DNA from: Paracoccaceae bacterium | GTDB taxonomy: Bacteria; Pseudomonadota; Alphaproteobacteria; Rhodobacterales; Rhodobacteraceae | Length of the DNA stretch: 64,000 bases | Assembly: GCA_021741245.1 (NCBI GenBank) | Contig: JAIOYF010000015.1 | Coordinates: forward strand, 1 to 64,000 | Direction: 5' to 3' | Part shown: positions 1 to 9,171 of the stretch, piece by piece | Layout of the letters: every line of letters starts with the position of its first letter | How positions within the stretch are numbered: position 1 is the first letter of the stretch | Notes under the pieces: model-generated | Told to the model about the DNA's origin: nothing | Seen by the model: only the letters and a program-made list of their open reading frames with translations | Databases searched by the model: none | Program-made: the position numbers and the translations under genes

Positions 1-85
1 TAGGAGCCTTGATGCTCCAGCACCATCCGAACGGCGCGTGCCCGCATCTCAGGTGAATAACGATTTGATGTCTTACTCTTTTCCA
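1..85 (-). CDS. IS3-family transposase OrfA, N-terminal fragment
   Basis: Only the first 28 codons are in the window. They read MEKSKTSNRYSPEMRARAVR and continue into VMLEHQG-like residues (seen: MVLEHQGS), the usual start of the helix-turn-helix OrfA of IS3-family elements (RYSPEMRARAVRMV signature). In this family OrfA binds the IS ends and is joined to the OrfB integrase by programmed frameshifting. The gene runs off the left edge, so it cannot be said whether it is intact. Confidence 0.72.
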
Positions 86-138
86 TAGCCCTCATCCTTA
101 GTCAGGTTGAAGGTCTCCGGCAAACCCGGGGCGGTTCA
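1..138 (-). mobile_element. End of an IS3-family insertion sequence (rest lies outside the window)
   Basis: Read on the minus strand, a terminal sequence starting TGAACCGCCCCGGG at about 138 is followed by a short leader and the start of a transposase OrfA at 85. The opening TGA of the IS end supplies the stop codon of the interrupted ABC permease reading frame at 136-138, which places the junction at about 138. The other end and any target duplication are outside the window. Confidence 0.72.
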
Positions 139-531
139 CAGCCACATCTTACCCCGGTGCGCCATGAAGGCGGCCATGGTCCCAAGTGGAATGGCCATCA
201 AGAAGGTCAGCACGATCGTCGAGATGGCAATTGCCAATGTGACGGGAATGGCCCGTCCCAAAAGACCGGCCACTGGCAGGCGGGTTGTGAAGGTTTCGCC
301 CAGATCAAACCGGGCCAGACTGAAAAGGTAGTCGCGGTATTGGACCATAAGAGGTTTGTTCAGCCCCATCTGTTCGCGCAAACGCTCCAGCGCTTCGCCT
401 GACATTGTGTCGCCAGCCATGGCCGATGCTGCATCTCCGGGAATGAAGCGGAGGGTGAAGAAGACAAGCGTCACAACACCAAACGCAGTGATGAACAGTT
501 GCAGAAATTTCTTGAACGCATAGTCGGCCAT
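136..531 (-). pseudogene. Peptide-type ABC transporter permease (DppB/OppB family), truncated by IS
   Basis: The 131 residues match the N-terminal part of a DppB/OppB-type inner-membrane permease: a first membrane helix (about residues 10-30), the FIPGDAA segment, a periplasmic stretch with GLNKPLMVQYRDYL, and a second membrane helix starting near residue 98. Family members are about 310-340 residues, so more than half is missing. The frame stops exactly where the IS3-family end begins. It lies 24 bases downstream of a broken solute-binding protein gene on the same strand, so this was part of a dpp-like uptake operon. The remaining protein lacks the EAA loop that contacts the ATPase and cannot work. 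Confidence 0.8.
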
Positions 532-555
532 GGCAAATCTCCTTTGATCAGCGCT

Positions 556-1794
556 TCACATCGCAATGTCGACTTCCCAGAAGTTCACTTGCGCCAGATA
601 GTTGATGTTCACGCCGGTCACTTCCGGTTTGCCGGGCCAATAGACATTGTTGGAATAGGCGGGCAGATAGGGCACTTAGTCAGCGACGATCTGCTGCACT
701 TCTGTGTACATCTGCATGGCCTTGGCCGGGTCAGCCTCGGCGCGGGCCGCCTCCAGCATCGCCGTCACTTTTGGATTGTCGTAGCGTGCGTCGTTCAGAC
801 CCCCTGGTGCTTTGCTTGCAGGGTGCAAAAAGTTGAACAAGATCATGTCCGGGTTGACCGCAGGCAGCAAACGCGAGGCCATCTCGAACTCGCCAGCGTT
901 GCGCCGTTTGTTGAAGGTCGGCGTGTCAACAAGGTCCATCTGCATGTCGATCCCGACCTTGCTGAGAAAGTCGATCTGGAACTGCTGGATCTCGGTTATG
1001 CCCTGGGCTGAAGTGCCAAGTTGCTTTAATGAAAAGCCTTCGGGATATCCTGCCTCAACCAGCAGCGCTTTGGCCTTTTCGGGGTCATAGTTTTAAACCG
1101 TGATGTCGTCGGTATAGACAGACATCCATGGCAGCAGCATGGAGTGGTGCGCCTGTGTAAGGCTGGGCGAAATCGCCTGTGTGATCGTGTCATAGTCGAC
1201 AGCATAGTCCACGGCCTTGCGGACCAGCGGGTTTGAAAAAGGGTTCGAAGTCCATGTTGAACACAGACAAAAGCACGGCGTAATCCTTGACCGCATTCAG
1301 CTTGAATCCTGCGTCCGCCAGAACCTTCAGGTTTTGCTCTTTATTTGACCGCATCAGCAGATCTACCTCGCCGTTGCGAAGGGCAATCGTTGCGGTCGAC
1401 TCGTCCTTGATGGTGTTGAAGACGAGTGTCTCAATCGGTGCAGGGCCTTTGTAATAGCCCTCATGACGCTTCAGGATCATCTGGGCGTTTACATCGATCT
1501 TTTCGACATAGTAGGGGCCCGTGCCCACAGGTTGCCACCGAACCTGATCGCCCGCCGCCTCGATCGCTTCTTTCTTGACGACCTGGCCTTGATGGTAGTT
1601 CGCAACAGTGTGCAAGAAGTTGCCGTTTGGCGCGCTGAGTTCGATGATCAATATAACCCTGCCGGGTCGTCATAAAAGCGCACTGTCAGTGTCTTACCCT
1701 CGCCAGATGCCGGGGCTGGTGTCAGCCCAAGCGTCAGCACGGTTGCGGCAATCGAAAAAACGGTGGCGATCTGTCCTGGGAGCTTGAAAAGCAT
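556..1794 (-). pseudogene. Peptide-type ABC transporter solute-binding protein (family 5), degraded
   Basis: A signal peptide begins at 1794 (MLFKLPGQIATVFSIAATVL, then a TPAPASG cleavage region) and the mature start reads TLTVRFYDDPAG. The frame then jumps near 1650 to PNGNFLHTVANYHQGQVVKK, a segment that normally lies over 100 residues further on, so a large internal piece is gone. A further frameshift lies near 1250 (before NPLVRKAVDYAVDYD), a TAA at about 1093-1095, and a TAG at about 675-677 just before the C-terminal VPYLPAYSNNVYWPGKPEV. Family members are about 500-530 residues. The gene is clearly dead and belongs with the truncated permease downstream. Confidence 0.82.
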
Positions 1795-1850
1795 GGACTT
1801 ACCTCTTGCTGTTGGAATTGCTTTTGTGCGCCAATTTTGGTGTTGACGCC

Positions 1851-2575
1851 TTAGCCGCTGGCCAATTTCAACTCTGGCGGCGCGGCATTTGCCGTCTTGA
1901 GCAGGTAGGCCTTGGCCATATCCAGCGTGACCACATCGGAATATTTCTGGTGCATGTCGTAGAGGTTCATGAAATGCGATGCCTCGGTCTGGTCGAACAC
2001 GCATTCGCTGACCACACCCATCTTGAACCGGTCGTGCCATCCACAACCGTTGCGCGGACGCATCCCGATGTCGTCTCGCCGCAGCAGATCAATGTATTGA
2101 CCCCAAGGCTTTGCAGATGAAACGCCAAAGGCGTGCCTTGAAACCCCGAAGGTGCGGTCTTTTCGATCACAACCTCACCTTGGATCGGCTTGACCTCATC
2201 AACGATCTCGTGGCCTTTTTTCTGCATCTCGGGCGATAGGGTCGACGGCCCGCGTTTGCGGTGAATCCAAGGCTTCATGGAGTTCTGAAGCCCCTTTATA
2301 TGCACGACCGGGATGCCACATTCCCGCGCGACAGCCAAAGGCTCGGCCGTCTTGTCGACGGCTTTCCACCCCTCCAGGCCGGTGGAGGACGGCCAGGTTT
2401 TCATCGAGTCAAAAATCGGTTCGCGCTTCAGACCAAGCACGCTGCAATAGATGTCGATCAGCAATAGCGCGGGTTTGTCGCCAAAACCGGACAGCTCTTT
2501 CTTGCCCCAATGTTGATCGTGCAGCTTATCACGCTCGCTCAGATAGGGTTCCCAAGCTTATTCCATCGTCATCAT
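1851..2575 (-). pseudogene. Isochorismatase-family hydrolase, degraded
   Basis: An isochorismatase/N-carbamoylsarcosine-amidase-like fold is recognisable: the catalytic aspartate segment ALLLIDIYCSV, a central lysine region, and the nucleophile segment LGVNTLICCGETTSGCVRAT (GxxTSxCV motif). Two lesions break it. An in-frame TAA at 2558-2560 lies five codons after the ATG at 2575. A frameshift near 2040 separates the CVRATVVDG strand from the tail FKMGVVSECVFDQ. The rest of the C-terminus is present to the stop at 1851. It sits just upstream of the broken ABC transporter genes on the same strand, so the three probably formed one uptake and hydrolysis operon for an amide-like compound. Confidence 0.78.
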
Positions 2576-3935
2576 CGTGCTCCTTTTGCCATGACGGTAT
2601 GGGCGCATAGCGGACGAAGATCGCCGCCGCTCAACGCCGACTAAGACGTAAGCATTATAAGAATAATTTAATTTTCTGGGCCGCATCTCTGCTGGCTCAT
2701 GGTCTCAGGTTTGAGGGGCACTCTCCAATTTTCAAGTTGCTCAATATTGGATCAAGTAACTTGAAGCGCATTGCATGCCATTTGAGCATTAGATCCAAAA
2801 AAGATGCTCGAAACACTGACGAAAGGTGCAAGAATCAAGGCGAAGATTGTCGTTGAAAACGTCTCAGACGGCACTTGACGCGAATCGAAGGGTTCTAGGC
2901 CAACGGCGAACGTCCGCTCGCTGACGCGGAAACTGGGGGTCGTGACGACGGTGATGCCGTCGCAAGGGATGCGCAGCGGATCATTGGGGGGGGGCTATCG
3001 CAGAGGCGCCTGGGCGACCCAACTGTGGCGGGTCAAGGCTTAACCCCTTAGGGCGCAGAGTGGCTTGGCCCGTGCCCGAACCAAGTGCAATCAGGCTCGG
3101 CCGGTGGTGGACCCATCTTGGCCAAGCAAACCCGCGGCCCTGCTGATCTTTCAGACCTTCGGCAGAAAGACGTCAAAACAGCATGAAGATATATTCAACG
3201 TGCTGCATGATTCGCAGGATTGATGCGGATCTTTTTGACGGTTTTTGCCGCAAATCAGCGCAATGCCTGCGATTGAAGCAGCCCCAGCAACAAAATTGAC
3301 CTTGTCTTGACTGGCTTGGGTCAAAATTGTGTCGATGGTTAATCCTGCTGCGGCAGATGTGGCGTTGTTGCTGCTTTGGGATCAGTGATGCGGCGTTGAT
3401 CCGGTGTGCAACAGCGTACCCTTCAAGATTGTTCAATCATCACGGGGTTTGGGCGAAGGTGATCAAGAATCGACGCTGTGCGGATTGATCCCGATATGGC
3501 AACAATCGAGCAAAATCGGCTCAACCAAAGGTGGAAAATTGGCAATTTGCGTCCTGAATACATACCAATGGATGTCAAGGAATAGCCTTTTTTCACTTTC
3601 CGTAATCCATAATGGCGGGTAAATGTTCTTTAGTCTTACTCAGTAGGACAAATGGCCGTGGGGGCGGTCGTCTTGTGACAATGTGCTGCCAAGCACCTAG
3701 ACACGGGTAAAAGAAGTTTGTGCAGGGCACCAGACCTGCAACGTTTCTTTTTGTGGTGTAACCGTCGGGCGAGGGCTCGTTACGGAACGCTACCCTCTTG
3801 TCTCTCAAGCGATCGGCTGCGTGGTGTGTGATGCGGTTCTCCCGTGCATGCATCGATATATCGGTTCCCGTTGGGCCGATGTGGTTGGATCGATCGGGGT
3901 AGCGTGTGCTCCTCTGCTGCTGTGAGGGACTAAGT
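2576..3935. other. Long non-coding stretch with possible gene debris
   Basis: No convincing gene is visible in these 1.36 kb. Stop-free frames are short and have no ribosome-binding site. Minus-strand 3177-3370 keeps a plausible-looking frame (QSSNNATSAAAGLTIDTILT and onward) but has a stop immediately upstream and no start, so it could be a remnant. The last 250 bases presumably hold the promoter of the large RTX gene; a short inverted pair TGCAGG/CCTGCA lies near 3721-3741. A GAGGGAC ribosome-binding site precedes the ATG at 3936. Confidence 0.4.
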
Positions 3936-6900
3936 ATGCCAGTTTTCGCGCTGTATAATCTGAATGATACCACGAGCGATGCCCTTGACAGCGCATTGGG
4001 CAATGGCGCGCAGGATGGTCATTACTTCAACGGTGCCACCTCGGTGGGCGGTCGTGCGATCCTTGACGGTGTTGATGACATCGTGAAGATCAAGGAGGAC
4101 GAGGTCTTTCAGATGGATCGTGGCACGCTGGAGATCCAGTTCAGCCTTGATCCGGCCGCGAATGTTACATTCCCCCACACAGTCTTGTCGCGCGACAGCC
4201 AAGGGACAACCGAAGGCGGTTTCCGGATCGAGGTGCTGGAAAATGGGTCGATTGAAATCACCCATGAAACGGCAACGGGGTCAGTGTCCTACAACACGGG
4301 GCCAGACTTTCTGTCCAATGGCGACGAGATCAATGTCTCATATTCCTGGGATGCGGGCGGGGCTGGCGGATTTCTGCATATCAGCAACCTGACCACTGCG
4401 ACCAGCTTTGACGACACGGTTCCCAACAGCCTGACCATGGATATGGGGGCGATCAATCAGAACTGGATCATCGGGGCCGGGCAGTCGGATTCCCCAGCCT
4501 CGACCCTTGCCAATATTGACAATCATTTCCAAGGCTCAGTCGAGTATTTCTCGCTCTCCGATACGGTCGACAATCCGCCCGAAGATCAAGATCCGGTTGC
4601 GAACCCGGATGTGGCCGAAACGGATGAAGATGTGGCCATCGACATCGCGGTTCTGGCCAATGACACCGATCCCAATGGCGACCCGCTGACCATCACCAGC
4701 GCCACGGCCGACAATGGCACCGTTTCGGTGAACCCGGACGGGACGCTTCACTACATTCCAGATACGAATTTCAACGGCACCGATTCTATCACCTATACAA
4801 TTGAAGACCCTGCCGGGAATACCGCGGCCACAACTGTTGTGGTCGCGGTAGACCCCGTCAACGACGCGCCTGTGGCCGTGGATGATGCCTCGACCACACC
4901 ATTCAACACGGCTGTGACCTATCCGGTTTTAGGCAATGATACGGATGTGGATGGCGATACGCTGTCTGTTCTGGGTGTGCCGACGGTCACCAGCGGGGAT
5001 GGAACGGTTGGGGTGAATGGGGACGGTTCCCTGACCTTTAGCCCGACCCCCGGCTTTGCCGGTGTGGCGACGGTTGAATATGCCATTACAGACCCCGAGG
5101 GCCTGACCGATACCGCAGTGTGGACGATCACTGTGCAACCAGACACCGGCCCCGGCCCGGATGGGCTGGTGGAAGGCACAGGCGGCGATGATCTGATCGA
5201 TCTGGTCTATGCGGGTGACCCGGAAGGCGATTTCATTGACAACAATGACGCCCTACTTCCGGGCGAGGCACCACAAGACGATATCGTTTTGGCGGGGGCC
5301 GGAAATGACACGGTCTTTGCGCTGCAAGGCAATGATGAAATCACCGGTGCCGCTGGGGATGACGTGATCTATGGCGGCGTGGGTGACGATTTTGCCACCG
5401 GCGATACCGGCGAAGACCAGCTTTTTGGCGGTGAGGGCAACGATTCGCTTTTTGGCGGTCTGGACAATGACACCGTGGTGGGGGGCGATGGTGATGACAG
5501 TCTTAATGGTGGCCTTGGCAGCGATATCATTGACGGTGGTACTGGCGATGACACGCTTATCGGTGGTGCCGATCCCAGTGGAGACGTCCTCATCGGCGGT
5601 GCGGGGTCGGACTCGGTCGTAGCTGGTGACGGCAACGATCTGATCAACACGGCGGATCTGACGGGCAATCATTCGCCCGACCGGACCTATCCGGGCCTCT
5701 ATACTGCCGACGCCAGCCCCGAAGACGACCGCGATTTCGTCAACGCAGGTGCCGGCAATGACACGATCCTGACCGGCGATGACCGCGACACCATTCTGGC
5801 CGGCGATGGGCAGGATTGGGTCGAGGCGGGCGATGACGATGACTCTGTCACCGGCGCGGGTGGCAATGACACCATTCAGACAGGTGAGGGCAACGATACC
5901 GTCACCGGCGATCTGGGCGATGATGTGATCTATGGCGGCACGCGTGAGGATGCGTCGGACCCGACCCATCTGATCGATACCGTTGACCTTGATCCCGACA
6001 ACAACCGTGACAGCCTTTTGGGTGGTCTGGGCAATGACACCATCTATGGCGGCGATGACGATGACACCCTGTCAGGTGGCCTTGGCGATGACCTTTTGGA
6101 TGGCGGCATCGACGAAGACCTTGTTGCGGGCGACGCGGGTAATGACACGATCATCGGCGGGCAGGGGGCTGACACGCTGGGCGGTGGCGGTGATCGTGAC
6201 GTGATCGTCGGGGCGACGGCGGGCGATGTGGTCGATGGTGGCGGCACTGGCGATGACTTTGACACGCTGGATCTGCGCGCCTCGGGCCCGCTGCGGGTGA
6301 CCTTTGACCCGACCAATGCCGAAAACGGCACCGTTGAATTCCTCGATCCGACGAGCGGCGCGGTGACAGGCACCATGACCTTTGTCGAGATTGAGAATGT
6401 TCTGGTTCCCGAAGGGTCTGCGCCGACGGCCAACCCAGACGTTCTGACGGTGGAAGAGGATGGCGATGGCACCGTTGATGTTCTGGCCAATGACACCGAT
6501 CCCGAGGGCCAGCCCCTGCGCGTGATCGAGGCCACGGCCGAGAATGGTGAGATCAACATCAACTCGGACGGCACCATCACCTATTCGCCATACCGCGATT
6601 TCAACGGGCCGGACACGATCACTTATACGGTCGTGGACCCTGACGGAAACACCTCGACCACGACGGTTGCGGTGACGGTGACCCCGGTCAATGACGAGCC
6701 GATTGCCGAGGATGACTACGCCGAAACGCCACTGGACACGCCTGTGATCATCGACGTGTTGGCCAATGACACCGACCTTGATGGCGACACATTGTCGGTC
6801 GTGGGCGTGCCGACCTCTGCCGATGGCACGGTGGGTGTGAACCCTGATGGCACCATCACCTTTACCCCGAACTCCGGTTTCACGGGGGCGGCGGTCATCT

Positions 6901-8927
6901 CCTACACCATGACCGATGGCACCGTGACCGATGATGCCGTGGTAACGGTTCTGGTGGGTGGCGATGGACGCGACGGGATTGTGACCGGCACCCCCGGCGC
7001 CGATCTGATCGACGCAACCTATGTCGATCCGACCGATGGCGATGTTGTCGATGGCAATGACGCGATTATTCCGGGCGATGCGCCCAATGATGACCGCATC
7101 AACGCGGGCGACGGTGACGACACGATTTTGGCGGGCGAAGGCAATGACACGATCTTTGCCGGAAGCGGCGATGATCAGGTCTATGGCGGCGACGGGTTCG
7201 AGACCATCGACGGCGGCGAAGGCGACGACAGCATTTTTGGCGGTTTCGGGCAAGAGCTGGTCTATGGCGGTGATGGCGATGATTACATCGATACGCGTGG
7301 ACCAAACCCGCTGCCCGATATTGACTACCCGGGGCTTTATGCGGCTGACCTTGATCCGACCGATGACCTTGACACCGTTTATGGTGGCGCGGGCAATGAT
7401 ACGATCTTTACCGGCGACGATGCCGACCGCATCTTTGGCCGCGATGGCAACGACTATATTGATGGCGGGTTCGACGATGACTCGCTCTATGGCAACTCGG
7501 GCTTTGACACGATCATCGGCTCCGAGGGCAATGACTATATCGACGGTGGTCGTGGCGATGACCTGATCTTTGGCGGTCTCGACCTGTCCTTCCCCGATGC
7601 CATCAACATCCCCGATGAGACGGATCTGCGCCCCGGCAACAATGGTGACAGCATCGTCGGCGGCTATGGCAATGACACCATCTATGGGATGGACGATGCC
7701 GATACGATCAGCGGCGATCAGGGCGATGACCTGATCTATGGCGGTGTCGACAATGACTCTTTGCTTGGGGCTGATGGCTCTGACACCATCTTTGGCGAAC
7801 ATGGCAATGACTTCATCGATGGGGCCACGGGCGATGATGTGCTGGATGGCGGGATCGGTGACGATACGCTGGCGGGTGGCACGGGCAATGACACCGTGCT
7901 GGGCGGCGATAGCAATGACATCTTGACGGGTGAAGATGGCGATGACCTCCTGAGTGGTGGCACCGGCAATGATACGCTTGATGGAGGCGTCAATAATGAC
8001 ACCCTTCTGGGTGGCACGGGCGCAGACTCGCTGACCGGTGGTTTTGGCAGGGATCTGCTTGATCTGGGCACCGACGGCATCCCCGACAGCGTGGGCGATA
8101 TCGTTTATGGTGGCGAGGATGAGGACACGATCGTCGGCGCCGGGATCAACGATACCGTCTTTGGTGGCGGCAATGGCGAAGCATCGGATCAGGACCTTCT
8201 TGATCTGCGCAACTCTGGCCCGCACCGGATCGTCGATCTTGTCACCGACAGTGATGGCAACGGCTTTGACGGCACGGTGGAGTTCCTTGACGGTGTTGGC
8301 AATGTCATCGGCTCGTCGAGCTTCACCAACATCGAGAACATTGTCTGCTTTACACCGGGAACGATGATCGCGACGCCAAAGGGCGAAGTGGCCGTGGAAA
8401 ACCTGCGTGTCGGCGACAAGGTGATCACCCGTGACAATGGTATCCAAGAGATCCGCTGGATGGGTGCCAAAGAGATGGGCTGGCACGATTTCGCAGCCAA
8501 TCCGCACCTGAAGCCGATCATGGTCAAGGCCGGAAGCCTTGGGAATGGTCTGCCAGAGCGGGACATGATGTTGTCGCCCAACCACCGCCTGTTGGTGGCC
8601 AATGACCGCACCGCGCTGTACTTTGACGAGCATGAGGTTCTGGTCGCAGCCAAGCACCTGATCGGGGGCGATGGCGTGCATCAGGTGGAGTCGGTCGGGA
8701 CGACCTATTTCCACTTCATGTTCGATCAACACGAAGTGGTTCTGTCGAACGGGGCATGGACCGAAAGCTTCCAGCCCGGTGACTACACGCTCAAAGGGCT
8801 GGGCAATGCGCAACGCAACGAGATCTTTGACCTCTTCCCAGAGCTTAAGGCCCCCACGGGACTAGAAGCCTATCAGGCCGCCCGGAAAACATTGAAAAAG
8901 CACGAAGCAAGATTGCTGGTGCGCTAA
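3936..8927 (+). CDS. Giant RTX calcium-binding protein with LamG-like, cadherin-like and C-terminal Hint domains
   Basis: A predicted secreted protein of 1663 residues. I chose the ATG at 3936 (MPVFALYNLND) because GAGGGAC lies just upstream; a GTG at 3906 is in frame but lacks one. Residues about 1-205 look like a LamG/concanavalin-type lectin sandwich. About 221-405 and 831-1005 are two pairs of VCBS/cadherin-like modules (NDAPVAVDD, DTDVDGDTLSV signatures). About 408-780 and 1008-1420 are long runs of glycine/aspartate-rich GGxGxDxUx nonapeptides that bind calcium. From Cys1471 (CFTPGTMIATPKGEVAVENL) to the end is a Hint domain with the SPNHRLLV block, a type very common at the ends of Rhodobacteraceae RTX proteins. 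There is no Sec signal, which fits type I secretion; a T1SS operon lies at 56.7-61.7 kb. The exact target and whether the Hint domain self-cleaves are unknown. Confidence 0.88.
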   Translation: MPVFALYNLNDTTSDALDSALGNGAQDGHYFNGATSVGGRAILDGVDDIVKIKEDEVFQMDRGTLEIQFSLDPAANVTFPHTVLSRDSQGTTEGGFRIEVLENGSIEITHETATGSVSYNTGPDFLSNGDEINVSYSWDAGGAGGFLHISNLTTATSFDDTVPNSLTMDMGAINQNWIIGAGQSDSPASTLANIDNHFQGSVEYFSLSDTVDNPPEDQDPVANPDVAETDEDVAIDIAVLANDTDPNGDPLTITSATADNGTVSVNPDGTLHYIPDTNFNGTDSITYTIEDPAGNTAATTVVVAVDPVNDAPVAVDDASTTPFNTAVTYPVLGNDTDVDGDTLSVLGVPTVTSGDGTVGVNGDGSLTFSPTPGFAGVATVEYAITDPEGLTDTAVWTITVQPDTGPGPDGLVEGTGGDDLIDLVYAGDPEGDFIDNNDALLPGEAPQDDIVLAGAGNDTVFALQGNDEITGAAGDDVIYGGVGDDFATGDTGEDQLFGGEGNDSLFGGLDNDTVVGGDGDDSLNGGLGSDIIDGGTGDDTLIGGADPSGDVLIGGAGSDSVVAGDGNDLINTADLTGNHSPDRTYPGLYTADASPEDDRDFVNAGAGNDTILTGDDRDTILAGDGQDWVEAGDDDDSVTGAGGNDTIQTGEGNDTVTGDLGDDVIYGGTREDASDPTHLIDTVDLDPDNNRDSLLGGLGNDTIYGGDDDDTLSGGLGDDLLDGGIDEDLVAGDAGNDTIIGGQGADTLGGGGDRDVIVGATAGDVVDGGGTGDDFDTLDLRASGPLRVTFDPTNAENGTVEFLDPTSGAVTGTMTFVEIENVLVPEGSAPTANPDVLTVEEDGDGTVDVLANDTDPEGQPLRVIEATAENGEININSDGTITYSPYRDFNGPDTITYTVVDPDGNTSTTTVAVTVTPVNDEPIAEDDYAETPLDTPVIIDVLANDTDLDGDTLSVVGVPTSADGTVGVNPDGTITFTPNSGFTGAAVISYTMTDGTVTDDAVVTVLVGGDGRDGIVTGTPGADLIDATYVDPTDGDVVDGNDAIIPGDAPNDDRINAGDGDDTILAGEGNDTIFAGSGDDQVYGGDGFETIDGGEGDDSIFGGFGQELVYGGDGDDYIDTRGPNPLPDIDYPGLYAADLDPTDDLDTVYGGAGNDTIFTGDDADRIFGRDGNDYIDGGFDDDSLYGNSGFDTIIGSEGNDYIDGGRGDDLIFGGLDLSFPDAINIPDETDLRPGNNGDSIVGGYGNDTIYGMDDADTISGDQGDDLIYGGVDNDSLLGADGSDTIFGEHGNDFIDGATGDDVLDGGIGDDTLAGGTGNDTVLGGDSNDILTGEDGDDLLSGGTGNDTLDGGVNNDTLLGGTGADSLTGGFGRDLLDLGTDGIPDSVGDIVYGGEDEDTIVGAGINDTVFGGGNGEASDQDLLDLRNSGPHRIVDLVTDSDGNGFDGTVEFLDGVGNVIGSSSFTNIENIVCFTPGTMIATPKGEVAVENLRVGDKVITRDNGIQEIRWMGAKEMGWHDFAANPHLKPIMVKAGSLGNGLPERDMMLSPNHRLLVANDRTALYFDEHEVLVAAKHLIGGDGVHQVESVGTTYFHFMFDQHEVVLSNGAWTESFQPGDYTLKGLGNAQRNEIFDLFPELKAPTGLEAYQAARKTLKKHEARLLVR

Positions 8928-8977
8928 ACGGTTATGCAGCGCGGACCGGGTCCGCCTACGCATCCCGGTCCTCTGTT

Positions 8978-9003
8978 AAAGGGGCCCCAGTTGGGGCCCC
9001 TTT
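8978..9003 (+). terminator. Strong hairpin terminator after the large RTX gene
   Basis: A perfect 12-bp inverted repeat, AAAGGGGCCCCA / TGGGGCCCCTTT, lies about 50 bases after the stop codon at 8927 and ends in a short T run. It separates the two RTX-Hint genes, so each probably has its own promoter. Confidence 0.75.
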
Positions 9004-9171
9004 GGCATCGCCATCGCCGCACGGGCTTTGCCACCGTTTCCCATGATCGGCCAAGTGTTTCGCAGCCAGAAACAAACCCCGCGAATGACACCTTTTGGCC
9101 CAGATCCGCCCCAGTGCTGCCCCCATCCGAAATTATTTCCAGTTTGACAAAAGTCTTACGGAAATATCCAA

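Noticed and set aside
3173-3436. 87-residue minus-strand open frame in the long gap
   Set aside because: It has no ribosome-binding site, an odd composition and no family resemblance; another frame of the same DNA looks equally plausible as debris.
5253-5969. 238-residue minus-strand open frame
   Set aside because: Also an antisense shadow of the RTX nonapeptide repeats.
5161-8200. Regular short repeats that could suggest a CRISPR or tandem array
   Set aside because: The period is nine codons or fewer with coding-level variation; these are RTX calcium-binding repeats in one long frame.
6072-8813. 913-residue open frame on the minus strand
   Set aside because: It is antisense to the RTX repeats; the repeated GGN-GAY codons avoid stops on the other strand. 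It has no start signal or recognisable domain.
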